Part shown: one piece after another, positions 1-12,654 of the stretch
Position numbering within the stretch: position 1 is the stretch's first letter
Layout: each line of letters begins with the position of its first letter
Assembly: GCF_003590095.1 (NCBI RefSeq)
Contig: NC_039478.1
Coordinates: forward strand, 12,028,001 to 12,092,000
DNA: 64,000 nt
Origin: Trichoplusia ni
Lineage: Eukaryota > Arthropoda > Insecta > Lepidoptera > Noctuidae
Reading direction: 5' to 3'
The notes under the pieces: generated by a model
The model's database searches: none
Seen by the model: the letters and a program-made list of their open reading frames with translations, nothing else
What the model was told of the DNA's origin: nothing
Position numbers and translations under genes: made by a program

Positions 1-540
1 ATTGGGTTTGTCCGACTGGTTTCGGACCCGACCGGAGGCTTTAATCATGAGCTGACGCGACAGCAATAATGAATGCATTTCATGGAAGTTGCTGAAAAAA
101 CCTATTGTTTAGTCTTTTCGAAAAAAATATTATTTTAAAACTCCACTCAACCACACTTAAATTTAACATCGAAACCTACTTTTTAATAAGAAATTTATTG
201 ATAAATTGTTAGCTTTCTAGATAAATTGCAAATCAAATAAGACATTTCAAAAACCTTCGCGTCTGTTTCAATCCTACACTTTTATCGGAAAGTCCTACGA
301 AAGGCGGTTGCATGGGGATCCTACATCGAAGGCTCCTTAGGAGCCAGACTATTGACATTATGCAAGGAGTCGGTAAGCTTTCCCTCTAAGCCCTAGAGAG
401 GGCTTTGTCTGCCGGTTTAGCGGGCTGTACCAAAAATCCCTATATTTAAATATGAAACTTTATTTTTAAGTCGTGAAAATTTTTAAAAACCCGTGCTCTT
501 ATTCTAATTTTTTAATTTAAAAGTCTTTCATTGATCATCT
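1..540. other. No gene seen; small hairpins
   Basis: The first 60 bases are GC-rich, with GTCCG/CGGAC arms around 11-28. At 300-430 there are two strong short hairpins (GGCTCCTTAGGAGCC near 330-345, and CCCTCT/AGAGGG arms near 380-402). The rest is AT-rich. Origin unknown. Confidence 0.3.
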
Positions 541-569
541 AATTAAAAATATTATATTTTTTTGTTTTC

Positions 570-775
570 GTGATCGAGTGGCGTAGCTCTGAGGTCCCGG
601 GTTCGATCCCCGGTCGGGTGTAAAAAATCAAATTTCTACATTGTCTCGGATCCGGGTGTTTGTGGTACCTTCGTTGTATCTGAATTCCATAACACAAGTG
701 CTTCAGCAACTTACTTTGGGTTCAGAACAATGTATGTGATGTTGTCCGCATTTAGTTATTTTTTTATATATCCTT
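570..775 (+). mobile_element. tRNA-derived SINE (family A), copy with internal deletion in the head
   Basis: The head holds the box A-like TGATCGAGTGGC and the box B GGTTCGATCCC near 600-610, but lacks about 24 bases between them that the copies at 54.4 and 61.5 kb have. The body then matches those copies closely (CATTGTCTCGGATCCGGGTG, then GGTACCTTCGTTGTATCTG, ending GATGTTGTCCGCATTTA) with a T-rich tail. Confidence 0.8.
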
Positions 776-2920
776 TTGCTTGAATGCTTGTTACTGAAAT
801 AAAATTAAGGAACACAATGATTGTAGTTAAGATCTTAACTGACTTGTTTGTTTTGAATATTAAGTTGGTTCTAAGTGATGTGGTCGTTTGTAACCCATTA
901 AGCTTAAACATAGAATATTGATATACATAATGACATCGTTTAAATTAAACTGTTCATTTTGTACAACATTAACAGTTGTATATCAGTAAAAGTTATTTTT
1001 CTGTACGCTCTCGATTGGAGACATATTTTGATAGATTCTTCTTTCAATAGTTTCATATATAAATTATATGATCCGTGGGGTCGTATACAAACATTGCTAT
1101 TATATATCTCTTATCTATTTACGATACAGGAAAAGTAAAAACTTGCTTCAATATTCTAAAACGACAGTTTAATGTTTCCAAAGTCGAAATACCCAAAATT
1201 ATAAAATAAATACAAAAACGTGCATAATTTAAGACAATCCAACTCAAAAACACCTCGCAATCCAATCCTTTATCAATCCTTAATAGCCATTAATTATTTA
1301 AAATACTTTCGCAACAGAGTTCAGGTCAAACTCCCAATTTTATTTCAACTCAACTTATCCAATTAAATCCGTTAAATAATAATGTCCAATTAAAGTCGTT
1401 TAATAATAAAATCAACAAACGCTTACTCCGTAATGAAGGCTTGAGTTAATTATTTGCATGTTACCTGTAACAAAAGATCTTTGGTTAATAACAGACCACA
1501 AGACAAAGGTTTTAAGTTAAAAAGCTTTGGCGAACGAAATGTTCGGCTTAACAACAATATTCAACGTTTTCTCAAATATTCAATAACAACGGTATTCAGG
1601 TATTTTCAATGTGTGCTAGTTTGAATATGTACTTGTACACAAAAAAAATTGTGCTTTAACTGGTAGATAAAATTAGCTCCTAGCTTGATAATGGTTAAAA
1701 TTATATCTCCCTTCACCGAGAAAACCACCTTGAGAGTGAAAAAGAGCGTGTGTGTTTTTCGACTTTAAAAACAATGCTTTCGTAACAAAAATGTTATTGA
1801 ATATCAAAAACACAAACTCGTTAAACTCCCTCTATGTCTCTTTAACAACAAATTCATTCTCTTTTATAAAAAAAATGCTATTCAAACAAAATGTGTAAAA
1901 CTACAACCGACTTCAAATAAAAACTAATCCAAATGAAGAGCCAAATATAATCATTTCTGTGTGACCAAATTATTATTTCACGTTCAACGAAAAAATGAAT
2001 CAACAAAATCGGTTCATTATTGAAAACAAGAAGTACCAAAACAAAAATCTTCATACCATAACCGCTCCCCACACGACTGAAAACTCAAACAGTCATGACG
2101 CAATAACTTCAGCTTACACTGCAAACAATTAAGTAAAGCTCGTACAACATCGAAACTAAACATAAACTTAGCGATTACTGTGCAACGGTTGCTGAGTATC
2201 TGCCTGCGTCAATAAGCGTCGGTACTGCGATACCATAGTTAGTGGTTAGACTATACTTAGTTTGAGTCTTCAGTGTGTGTTGGATTCTGGTCTTCTTTGG
2301 AAACAGGTGATTGAGTATTAATAGGCCGGAGTTTTAAGTTAAATCGGTAGGGCAATATTATAGATCTTTTTTAAATTTATTGGCTGATTGATTGGGTGCT
2401 CTTTTAAAGTGGTCCTTTAATGTTTGACAAAATATGAGCAAGGAATGAGTTATTGATCAAAAATATATTTGGAGTTCAAATCTATTTATTTAAATAGAAA
2501 ATATTTTTTCCTTATTTCTTTGTTTAAGAAGTCTAAAAGAACTGTTTTGACACGAAACTGAAACTATGAACAAAAATGATAATTTTAATTTCAGTAATAT
2601 AGTAGGCACCTTTGACAGTCACGTGACCGAAATATTTCGCAAAACTTGAAGAGGAAAATAATTAAAGAAAAACGTGATGCTGTTAATAAGAATTCCCTAA
2701 AAACATACAAGGGAAAAGCCCTGGAAATTAATTTACAGAACAACTTTAAAACATATAAACACAGGAAAATAAAACACGTTCGCACTTTTCCAAACAGCTT
2801 TAACCGTTAAGCGAGCAAACGTTTATAAACGTCAAATATACGGTCAGAATATAAAATATTTTTGTAGAATACGTATGTTCTTTTAACAAAGTGAATATCG
2901 AAGTGACGTCGGATCAGGAG
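776..2920. other. AT-rich presumed intron, nothing recognised
   Basis: Stops are frequent in every frame. The two minus-strand frames here (1878-2072 and 2591-2785) are Phe/Leu/Ile-rich, as expected by chance from AT-rich DNA. No repeat shared with the rest of the window was seen. Confidence 0.4.
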
Positions 2921-2990
2921 AGGGGGCGGGAGGGAGGGGAGTGGGGGTAGCGGGTGGGGGGTGTCGGGCCGGCGGGCGATCAGTCACTGT
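2921..2990 (+). promoter_or_regulatory. G-rich island with strong G-quadruplex potential
   Basis: On the plus strand at least eight runs of three to six G lie within about 50 bases (2922-2970), then GGGCCGGCGGGCG. In the semaphorin transcript sense this is C-rich. It is flanked by a TGACGTC (2903-2909) and by AT-rich DNA. A function is inferred only from composition. Confidence 0.35.
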
Positions 2991-4476
2991 CAAGTTGCCG
3001 ATAGCAAGAGACGTCTTCGTATCGCGCAGAATTTTATCGTTAACGATATCAATTCGTATTTTTAATCGAAACTTTCCTTTTTTTGATAGGCTAGCTGTTC
3101 CGATCCGGAAAATTGAACAAGCTTCAACATTATTGAGTTGAAATGTTTGCTTTTTGTTGCCAGAGCTTCAAGTATTGACCGAATAGGTACGCGGAAAAAA
3201 ATAGCGATAAATGAATGAACTACTATAACAAAATATAAAACTCTTACTCTAGAATATTCATGTAATTAACAAAACTTAAAATCAGTAAAATATCTTAAAA
3301 TCTATATTTATGTAATAAACTTTTACCATCGTGTAAATACTTGTAAAAAAACTATATATCCACTTACTCCCCTTTGTCTAACTACCACATACCTACATAC
3401 TAGTACCACGTCCTTTATTCCCCTATACAAAGTTGGTCAACAAATACCCAAGCGAGTCGGTAACCTGTAGAACTAAAACTTGTACGTTAGACTGTAAGAA
3501 CAACAAAACGTGTAAATACTTCTAGTTTTGCGACGTTAACTGAAAGGTCTCGCGAAACTTATTCCCTCACTTCTATTGAGAGGCGCAAAACGTCACTGCA
3601 TCCTTATCAATTGGATCGTTTCCTACGTTACATAGAAAGACCGTCGCAGATTTATTACTTCACTGATTTTTTCAATTGCTCCGAATGCTTCGGAGCGAGA
3701 TTTATAAGACATTCCCTTACAAAGAGTCACGTAATTCTCGTCCCAGTTGCTATCGAGCCGTTTGCGAGTAACTCGGACGATGTGAAAAAAAATTAAATAG
3801 GAGACGACAAGCTATGAAGTCGGACAATCTATCGGATCCGTTCTTTGATGTGCGAAAAGGTATTATTACTTTATAGTTATACAAATATATTTTTAATTAA
3901 ACACTCGTGTATCGTTTATTTGTGGATTGAAACGAAATGAATGTGTATAATATAAAATATTGTTACTATTTGGTAACTTTTTTAAAGCCCGAAAGTTTTC
4001 TGGGCAAAAGTCGCAAGCAAGGACACGCATATAAATAAAAGTTTCTTATTAATACAAAACAGAGCTACTTTTTTTATAAATAAATAAGTTTTTGCCACTT
4101 AAAACAAACTCGGACAAAATGGTACCAGGCGCGCAGAATAAGACAGCGTTCATAAAAAGACGTTCGTTGCACCTCACAACTGGTGACGCAGACATCGCCA
4201 TAGTTTTTACTGGCAAAGCGTGACTTTTTTGCTTAGCAGCTGCGGCCCTGCAGGATTTGCATCCAACGGAATGGACTTTGAATAAATATTCTGGGTTTAT
4301 ATCGTCGCATTTTATTTGAAAATTGATAGAGGTCGGGTTTCCATGTTTGTGTTTATATCTAGCGAGATATAAAATAGACAAGGGTATGCAGCGATATAAA
4401 TTGACGATATAATTGAGTTTGACGCGTAGTTTTTGATTACGATAAAACAGCTAGCTAGGTTATTAGTATCAGCCCA
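2991..4476. other. Presumed intron with one mixed-composition patch
   Basis: Mostly AT-rich. At about 4110-4290 composition rises, with CTGCGGCCCTGCAGG and an octamer-like ATTTGCAT. The 110-codon minus-strand frame across it opens from a TTG rather than an ATG, so I treat the patch as possibly regulatory and not coding. Confidence 0.3.
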
Positions 4477-4724
4477 CGGTACTTTTTAGGGAACCCTAAA
4501 GGTAAAAACGGAACCCTATTACTAAAGATCAGCTGTCTGTCCGTCTGTCAGTCAATAAGCTTTATTTGATGCAGCTATGCATACCTATGTGTTCCACTAT
4601 TTTAACAAATTTAATTTAATGTTAATAAGTCGTTGTTACGGGCATAAATCTACAAACATTTTATATTCAGCCATCTTGTATGGTACCCTCAGAATTTCGA
4701 ATCCAACTCGCACTTGACCAGTTT
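4477..4724 (+). repeat. Interspersed non-autonomous repeat (GGAACCCT family)
   Basis: It starts with TTTTTAGGGAACCCTAAA, continues with the GTCTGTCCGTCTGTC pyrimidine stretch, and ends GGTACCCTCAGAATTTCG then CCAACTCGCACTTGACCAG. Related copies lie at 12.25, 50.6 and 60.5 kb. The class is not established. Confidence 0.6.
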
Positions 4725-4740
4725 AATACCCTTTTATTTC

Positions 4741-4991
4741 TCCACTATCAAACAAAAACCCCTACTATATTAATATCATAAATGCGAAAGTAACTCTGTA
4801 TGTCTGTCTGTCTGTCTGTTACGCTTTCACGTCTAAACCACTGAACTGATTTAAATGAAATTTGGTACAGAGATAGAGTTAACCTTGAGAGAGAACATAG
4901 GATAGTTTTTATCCCGGACTTTTGAACAGTTCTCTTGGAAACGCGATATAACCGACCTCGACGCGGGCGAAGCTGCGGGCAAAAGGCTAGT
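4741..4991 (+). mobile_element. Helitron-like non-autonomous element ending CTAG
   Basis: From ATATCATAAATGCGAAAGTA through four GTCT repeats, ACGCTTTCACGTCTAAACC and ATAGTTTTTATCCCGGAC to the 3' end GACGCGGGCGAAGCTGCGGG then CAAAAGGCTAG/T. A GC-rich stem followed by CTAG is the Helitron 3' signature, and this element type is abundant in Lepidoptera. No transposase is encoded. Confidence 0.6.
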
Positions 4992-6080
4992 CATCAGTAA
5001 AATAAGCGGCCAAGCAGTATCATAAACCAACAAAACACTACGACACTACCTACATTCTACCGCCTATGTCTATCCATTATCAATTCAAATCACGGTACTA
5101 AAAACAAAACTAACTGTTCCTTAATCAGTATTCGTAGTAATAAGCTGAGACATCCGGATATGAGGCGGCATCCGTCCCTTATACCGAATGGATATTATTC
5201 AAATTGTATCTTCTACCTTCGAGACGTATACGTGACGTGTGAAACAATATAACTTCTTATTTAATAGAAAATCTATGACTAGCTTTCGCGAATTTGTATG
5301 AAAACTGTAATTTTATATGTTGTTGGTAGGTATTTTGATGTTAATTAGTAAATAGTCTTATATTTTTTTTAAGTTTTTTTTTTCTTACGATGTTTTGCTA
5401 GCCTTTGACTTTAATTTTAAGATAAGTTTTATTTATTTGTCAAAAACATGTGTAAGTTTAACAGGAATGGAAAAAGTATACCAATTATAGTTTTTACAGT
5501 TTTGCCTAGACGCGATAAAATATTAAGATAATGATTCGATATTATTAGGTCACCAGCTGTTACAGATAGGTAAAGCTTCAACAACATTACCGTCTAGTAT
5601 GATTAATTATTAGCACTATATAAAGGCTGAGGGTTTTCCACGCGTTTCGGTACCAAAACTTAGACCCGAAATGAATTACGTTGAAACTAGAGAATTCTTA
5701 AAGAAATTGCCTTGAAAACTTCACGATCTCGTTAAAATAAACGAACCCATACATAAAATAAATTTTACATTTCAATAAGTACGCTCTAAGAAAATAGTGT
5801 ATGAAATACCTTTATTGGATCCACATTTAAAATACTATCGAAGGACATTTTCTTCTTTATTTTCATTCAAGCTTACATGCAAATTAAGAATAAAGAAAAT
5901 ACATTATTCTTATTGATACGTTCAATAACAGTAATATATTTTCTTAGTTCATATCTAAGAAAGGAGAATTGATATTAATGTGCTCTCGATAATATAAAGC
6001 TTTCAATATAACACACTCCTCGACTTTGAATACCAAACCACTTCAGAATAATTCGCATTTTATTAATTTTAGATCAAAGT
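4992..6080. other. AT-rich presumed intron, nothing recognised
   Basis: No gene, tRNA or clear repeat seen between the Helitron-like element and the 6-kb GC islands. Confidence 0.4.
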
Positions 6081-6179
6081 CAAGTTCAAAGGGCGTGTCA
6101 TTTGGACCTTTTTGCACAAAATATATCGATGTTCATGTGCTTACATGTGCTCTTGACAGTCTGAGAATAAGTTAGCAGG

Positions 6180-6290
6180 ATTAGCGTGAATATCGTGTGG
6201 AGCCTGGCGACGTCAGCGGCGGAGGCAGCGAGCCATGAAGCCAGCCGCCGGACGTGACCCGGCCCCACACACCCCACATATTTACACTTC
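6180..6290. promoter_or_regulatory. GC-rich island in the presumed intron
   Basis: GGCGACGTCAGCGGCGGAGG with a GACGTCAG CRE-like core, then a CCGCCGGACGTGACCCGGCC block, and a pyrimidine- and CA-rich run to about 6340. The 94-codon minus-strand frame across it shows no recognisable domain. It could be an enhancer, an alternative promoter or a non-coding exon. Confidence 0.25.
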
Positions 6291-6589
6291 TTTGTCTCAA
6301 CCACCCACACAACCCCATCAACACAAAGACACTGCATCAAAACGAGACAACCTAAAAGTGTAAGCCGCTGTAGGCTTTTCAATAATGGATCTGTAAGTCT
6401 TCATTTCTTGAGACTCAATTAAAAAGTTTCGGCTTTGTTCCAAAAAATAACCCAGTTTTTTTCGTGCAGTCACCAGCGTTCCGGAAATTAAACTTTGCCT
6501 AAACTCTTTTTATATCTTTACTTTTCGGGGGCGTATCGGTGATCGCAACCATTTGTTACAGGGCCTCAAATACGTCAGTAGATGAACAA

Positions 6590-7515
6590 TTCAAAGGTTC
6601 GTAGGCGCTGAGCGGCGGCATTGTGTAGCGGGACTTGACAGCTCAGAAAACGGAAAAAGGTTTGGCAAAGAAAGTCTATTGTGCCAGCGATCAATTTGCC
6701 GAATATATCTTACACCGCAAACTACGCTTTGCTATGTTCAAGACCCAACGTATACAAAAAACATTTAGGTACATTATACATTCTGAAAATCTATTTTGAA
6801 TTATGATTGAAAACAGATAAGATGTATTTACGTAAGCAGATCAAACCTTCATTTCCCTACATACAATCTCTTGATCCGATTATGTCTATTCCGCAAGTAA
6901 AGCAAAATTTTTTTAAAAGCAAAACCGCCAGACTGTAGTGGATATTTGCCAAAGCGGCGTTTATACCGAACAAGGGTTTGGAGATACGCAATGTAATATT
7001 GCGACACACGCCGCCGCCGGCGCAAATTGTCTGATGAGAAAACAAACGTAATTTCTTGGCTCAGTTTTACAAACTTCGTTAAAAGAGAATACGTTGAAAC
7101 AAGTTCGTAACAAATATTATTACCTTATGCGAAAAACAATCAAGGAACCAGTTAAGTTTATTTTAAAACAGGGAATTTCGTTCTTACTTATAATGCATAC
7201 GCATCTTAATAGGCAGGTAGTCAGTTTTAAAAGTTTTTCAATTTACAAAAAAAAAACATTATAACAGAAAAGTTTTTACGCGTACTTTTCAAAGTACACA
7301 TATCCAACTATAAAAAATAAACAATTTAACTAAACATTTCGTATTTTTATGGACGTAATTTAAAAAAAAAAACAAATGCTATCAGCTCGTCTACACAGTT
7401 TGAAACGAAAATACGAATTGTAGAGTACAAAAAGCTGTCCCGCGCCGTCCCTTCGCCCGTGTGTCTCTAGCCGAGGGGGGAGTCGTCCAACCGTGGCAGG
7501 CAGCCGTCTACTGCC
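6590..7515. promoter_or_regulatory. Cluster of three small GC-rich islands
   Basis: Islands at about 6598-6650 (GGCGCTGAGCGGCGGCATTG), 6945-7030 (ACACGCCGCCGCCGGCGC) and 7438-7512 (CCGCGCCGTCCCTTCGCCCG, then CCGAGGGGGGAGTCG) alternate with AT-rich DNA. With the one at 6.2 kb they form a run over 1.3 kb. No coding frame with recognisable content spans them. Confidence 0.22.
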
Positions 7516-9399
7516 CCTGTGTTTACCAGATCCACAATAACTCTATTGTATGACTAACTTTTCACATTGTAAAGGGTTATTGCTAGGAAACTGAGATACT
7601 GAACGTTCAGTATTTGTTTCACTGCCTGTGGTTGCGATTGTTTATTTCGGTTTGGGAGTTGAAAAACAAAAGAGTGGATAAAAAAAGGTTGATATTCTCA
7701 AGCTAAGTTTAACCTTGCTGTGTTTAACAATCATAGCATATTAGACTATAATGTTCAAGTAAATGCAAAAAAATATATATACCAAATATACCACAATCAC
7801 GTCTCAATTTCAACGTCTTAAGTCAATGATCAAATATGTAAAAAAAACGATAACCTATTTGACTTACAATTGCAAAACCAAACATCACATTGTAATTCAC
7901 ATCGTAATCGAATCAAGAATGTTCGACCCAATAGTCAAGCCATATAAGACGAACACACACAACAACACACATACATACATGTTGATAGTGCCTCACGTTA
8001 CGTCTGCTCTATTATACAACCTTGTAATAGATCCGATGCTTTAATCTTTTCATTCATTTTAAACAGCAACCACTCGACAAAATTAGTTCGTGAATTTAGA
8101 GAGCTCTTTAAAAAAATCTATTCAATTTTGAAATGATGACATTATTTAAGTCATCTACAGTTAATTCTTATAATTACCTACAAGTACCACTGAGTAAGTC
8201 GTATCTGCTTAGAAAAACCAACGTCTACACATTAGAAGACAAGACTCGATCCTGAGACTCTTGGCTCCTTACTACACTTACATTTATTTATCTGAGACCA
8301 CAACTCTCTCGACTGAAAACAAACATTCATCGAGGCGCAAATTACAAAAGCAACTTAAGGCTCAGAAAACTAACATTGAAACTTAGAAATTCAAAGAAAT
8401 AAAGGCACATTTAAATAATATAAAAGGTAACACTTTACAAAGTGACACTATGAAAATACCCTCAGTTTGGGTTCGACCTAATTGAAATTCGAAACGAGGT
8501 TTGATACCTGTCCGGCGGTCGACCAACATTCCATCTAAAATTAACGCCCATGTCACCTCTGTAATCAAATCAACTAGCAAAGTCAAAAGACCCGTTTTAT
8601 AAACAAAGATTTAAATTGAGGATAAATAATTAGCTACACAGTTACTAGCATAGTCGATTTAGATGCTATAGATGTAAAAGGCGTTTCTCTCTATCGATAG
8701 AAAGGTCTGCCAGTCTTTATTAACCCGCCAGGATAATGTATAGGTTAGATTAACGAAGACATTCTTACTTCACACATTTGAGTGGTCGGAACGATTTGTG
8801 TAAATTGGAGTGCTGATTAGATTCCCTCCCCGAAGCCCGTCTTCGGCGACTTAATCTTTTCGATTCATTACTCGCTAAAAGTAAGATGTATTCGTGATTC
8901 ATTGTCTTGTTCTCTGTTTACAATGGAATTTATTTACAAAGCCTACTTCTAGATTTTAAGCGGATTTTGGAAATTGTTTATTTGGAGAGTCTTTGACTAG
9001 TAGGTACTTACGATTTAGGAGTTTTACAAAGTTAATAATTAAGTTTAAAGCTCTAGTTAGTAAGTTTTTATCTAGTTTTATACTATTAAACGCAAATTAG
9101 AACTGAAATCTCGTTTTAAGTTATTTCATTTTATGCTATAGCAAATACGAGTCCCATCATAATCTAATAAGGAAAAAATATCTTAAATCTTTTGAAATTC
9201 AAGCATTAAGTTGGTTCCGTAAAAGCCACCGTTATTAAAACAGAAAATCTGATTCGTTGAATTGCAAAATCAATTTGAAAACTCATTTTCCGCGATCACA
9301 AAACGATAATTTCCTCCAAGTTAGCGGCCCGCTGTTGAATCGTATAATAATGTAGTGAGTGAATAAGAAATCTACTTACTAATAATAACATTGTCACAG
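7516..9399. other. AT-rich presumed intron with a CA-rich microsatellite-like run
   Basis: ACACACAACAACACACATAC near 7955-7975 is simple sequence. The plus-strand frame at 7763-8044 is Lys/Thr/Ile-rich chance coding. The last part (about 9340-9399) carries the branch-point and acceptor of the candidate exon. Confidence 0.35.
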
Positions 9400-9592
9400 T
9401 CTATTGTCCGTGGAGTTGACCCAATTACTGTCCGAAGACCACATTGAAGCGAAATTGTTCGATCTGTCCACGGAAATTAAATTTTCTGAATACCCCTTCG
9501 AGTTGATAGAGAAAGCAAAAGTGTGCGGCCAGCCGGGTGGGAGCCCTCACGCCTTGCTGAGCAATCTGTTCATGTTCCGTACAAGAAAATAG
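9400..9592 (+). CDS. Candidate terminal coding exon of an unknown gene
   Basis: A branch-point-like CTTACTAAT and a CACAG acceptor (ending at 9399) precede an open frame in phase 2. The frame codes for LLSVELTQLL, then an acidic and hydrophobic stretch (SEDHIEAKLFDLSTEIKF), then ending in ALLSNLFMFRTRK and a TAG stop at 9590-9592. Its amino-acid composition is balanced and unlike the Lys/Asn/Ile/Phe-rich chance frames nearby, and local GC is raised. There is no ATG before the last ten codons, so it can only be an internal or last exon. About 100 bases after the stop are two polyadenylation signals (AATAAA at 9688 and 9702). I do not recognise the protein. Alternatives are a fragment of a processed pseudogene or a chance frame. 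It lies on the strand opposite to the semaphorin, so it would be a gene nested in the intron. Confidence 0.38.
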
Positions 9593-9715
9593 TTTCGCAA
9601 ATAATCTTTAAATTAGATTTGAGCCCTTTATGTGGTTGCCAGTTTTATAACGACTTTGTTGGAAAAAATAATCCGTATTTATATTGTAATAAATGAATCT
9701 AAATAAATCAAGTAA
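9593..9715 (+). terminator. Candidate 3' UTR with two polyadenylation signals
   Basis: This AT-rich tail follows the TAG at 9590. AATAAA occurs at 9688-9693 and 9702-9707, a spacing typical of insect 3' ends. AATAAA is common by chance in AT-rich DNA, so this supports the candidate exon only by position. Confidence 0.3.
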
Positions 9716-12654
9716 GTAATACCCACTTTTAATCTCAAAGAAAGTCAGAGTTTTCTAACCTCTCCTAAAATGCTAAAAGTTTTATTAAATAGTATCAGCA
9801 AGACGCGTTTAACAAACCCAGATGATAAAGACGAAAAGTATTAAACAAGTTTTCATAACCCAATTAAATAATACAGACCTATATAGCTTTAGAGCAAAAC
9901 AAAAACAAAAGAAAGCTCATTGAACAAAATCCCTATAAACAAAGTTCCAATGAGTGCACACGACAATTTCAATCATAATGCATCAAAACATTGACAGGGG
10001 ACATTCGCAGGCCGTTATAACGAAACATCATTCTACCCTGGTAAAACCAATAAAACTTGACACATCTAAAAGGAACTACAAGACAATCCGAGTGAGATGC
10101 AAGTATACATAAGTGCTAGATGAAAAGAGACAGCGATATGTCGTATCTTTTTTCAGACGTGCCAAGTTACTTTGGCCGCAATGTATATCGGTAGATTTTC
10201 TCAATTCATTTGTTATTTCGGGTCTGCAATGATCAGTCCACAACTGGGGATGTATTGTGGCCCGCAGCCATTGTGATTTTTTTCCATGGTGAGTCAGCAC
10301 TTTTCCGCGAAAACGTTTCTAAGGCCTTTGTGGTGGAATCCTGAGGGATATTGGGTACGAATGAAATGTATACGCTTGTATATTAAATATGTATGCTCGT
10401 TGTATTGTTGGCTTTTAATTTTTCGCTTATTGTGGGTGTAGTTCGTTTCGTACGGTAACGTGTGCGAGTACAATCAATTTTTAATTTACCACGTAACTTA
10501 AATTAAAAAAAAAAAATCTTACAGATCTGGTCGTGGCTAGATATTTCATATTTATTTAAAGTTATAGTGCAGAGTAGCTGGTCTAAGTTACGATATAACC
10601 ATGCCATACAATCATACTTATGACTGCTTTCATTTACAAGTAAAAATAGACAAATAAACTTGCATTAATCTTAACTTATCTCAAAGAATCGTCTCTGAGT
10701 CTCTGTACACAATAACATAGATAATTATTCTTCATATGGGGTACAATATCAAATTATCGGAAACCAATAGAGTTCCAACTTTTGTTAGTCAATAATTATC
10801 TGCGTTTATCCCAATCCACGATAACATGCCAATTACAGATACTAAACAGCAGATACTAAACTCAATATTGATAACTTTCTCAATTGCATTTGCATCAATG
10901 GTATCAGAAAATGTATTAACAAGAGACAATATTTTTCTGTTGTTTTCATTTATCGAGAAAGGCAATAAGTACCAGAAATTTCATCACACTACAATAATTT
11001 AACGATGTCCATCAAATATGTCAAAAATAACAAAAGTGACATTACAAAGCAAATTCAGATCCAAATACTAATAAAGAGAAGTGCCTACCACTTAGCTCTT
11101 ATCGATAATAGAACTTTCAATCTATAAACGTTAACCTACAAATAATTCTCAAAGATTCCAAGACCTCAAAGCCATCGGGTAAACTTTGAAAGTTGTCATA
11201 TTGACCTGCTTGACCTAGACTAGTTCGTTTACCTTAGGCCACTAACTTACCCAGTACTACGAGTAACCTACTAGATTAAGAACGAAAATGATGAAAATAT
11301 TCAGTTATTCATTCGAGCTACATTCGATTAATTAAATTTAATAGACCTCTTCGCTTGGAATGGAATCTTTTGTCAAAAAGGCTTAGCATTTTTTAAGACA
11401 TTTAAGTTAATACTCTTAAGCACAGTTGTATTTTAGATATCTTATATAAGTAGATCTGAGTACCGTTTTTGATTGTTAAGATTTATCATTCAAATTTGTG
11501 GTAAGTCTGCAATTGTGAATTATCTGAGATGGAATATTATTTGTACTATACACTGATGAAAGTAAGCACGAAACAGTTAAAATAACACTATAAATCACTT
11601 ATTTTACAACAAACTAAATCGATCAACAAACACATAAATAACATTTAAAACAAGAAAACAATGCAAAAACAAAAGACAAACAATCGAACAACACTTAGTT
11701 GAAAACAAGACAAAAGCAAAACTTTCAGCAGCTTTTATTCCATTAAAAACGACACAAACTTTCCTAACCTGTCAAACTCGAAACTAAACGATACAAAATG
11801 CATTCGACTTATTTTTAAATCGATTCTTTTATAAATCGATTCTGACGAAACTGTAATTCAATCGAATTGAAGATCTACAATTCCATATTTTACGAGTTAC
11901 TCAATGATAGTGTTGGCTGTACTTAATAGTGTTGTAATGGGGGTCTATTAGGCTCAACGGTCGGTTCACGAATGCAGTCGATTGCGGTCGATAGCATATA
12001 ACGAGCAAAATTAGAAACCTGCTACTTTCACTGTGCAACTGTAATGCAGTAACGTAACCTCTTTCGTAAGTAAGCTCGATGCAAACCTATGTAGTGTGCA
12101 GGCTTTTAATAGAACTTAGTTCTGGCTAAAGGTTATGTAAGATTTAGTTAGGACTAACAACCGTTGTTACTTGAATCATTTAATATCGCTACATGAGATT
12201 TAGTTGGTAGTGGGAACAGGATAACAATTAGTAAAAATCAAATTCTATTACTGTGGCTATCCTATCCGTCCGTCTGTCCGTCCAGCCGTCACCAGGCTGT
12301 ATCGTAAGAACTGTGGTAACTACACAGTAGAAATTTTCACAGATAATATACGTCTTCTACCGGTACAGCAACAAATACTAGAAAAAAAGATCGAGGTTAA
12401 GCAAAGGAGACTAATTTGCACTTGATCGGCTTATCACAAAAGAAGTTTTTATTACATAAATATTCTGTAATATTCGCTAACATCAGATCACCATATTTTA
12501 GGCTTCTCCATCAGACATATCATGTCACTCTACACATATCAATCTCATTAGCCTGGCAGTTCACGTACGACTGTAATTAAATCCAATAAAACAAGCACAT
12601 CGGTGTTATTCCAACCCTCGCTAAACAACGCGATTAGAAGCCACGTGCTTCAGT
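9716..12654. other. AT-rich, no gene seen apart from a repeat fragment
   Basis: A mixed-composition patch at about 10170-10310 (TTGTGGCCCGCAGCCATTGTG, and CCATGGTGAGTCAGCAC with an AP-1-like TGAGTCA) is the only stretch that stands out besides the repeat at 12.25 kb. Confidence 0.3.
12250..12430 (+). repeat. GGAACCCT-family repeat, internal fragment
   Basis: ATCCGTCCGTCTGTCCGTCC, CACCAGGCTGTATCGTAAGA, AGTAGAAATTTTCACAGATA and CAACAAATACTAGAAAAAA correspond to the central part of the family. Both end words are missing. Confidence 0.5.

Noticed and set aside
4049..4381. 110-codon minus-strand frame
   Set aside because: It opens from TTG; no ATG at the start, no domain and no splice context.
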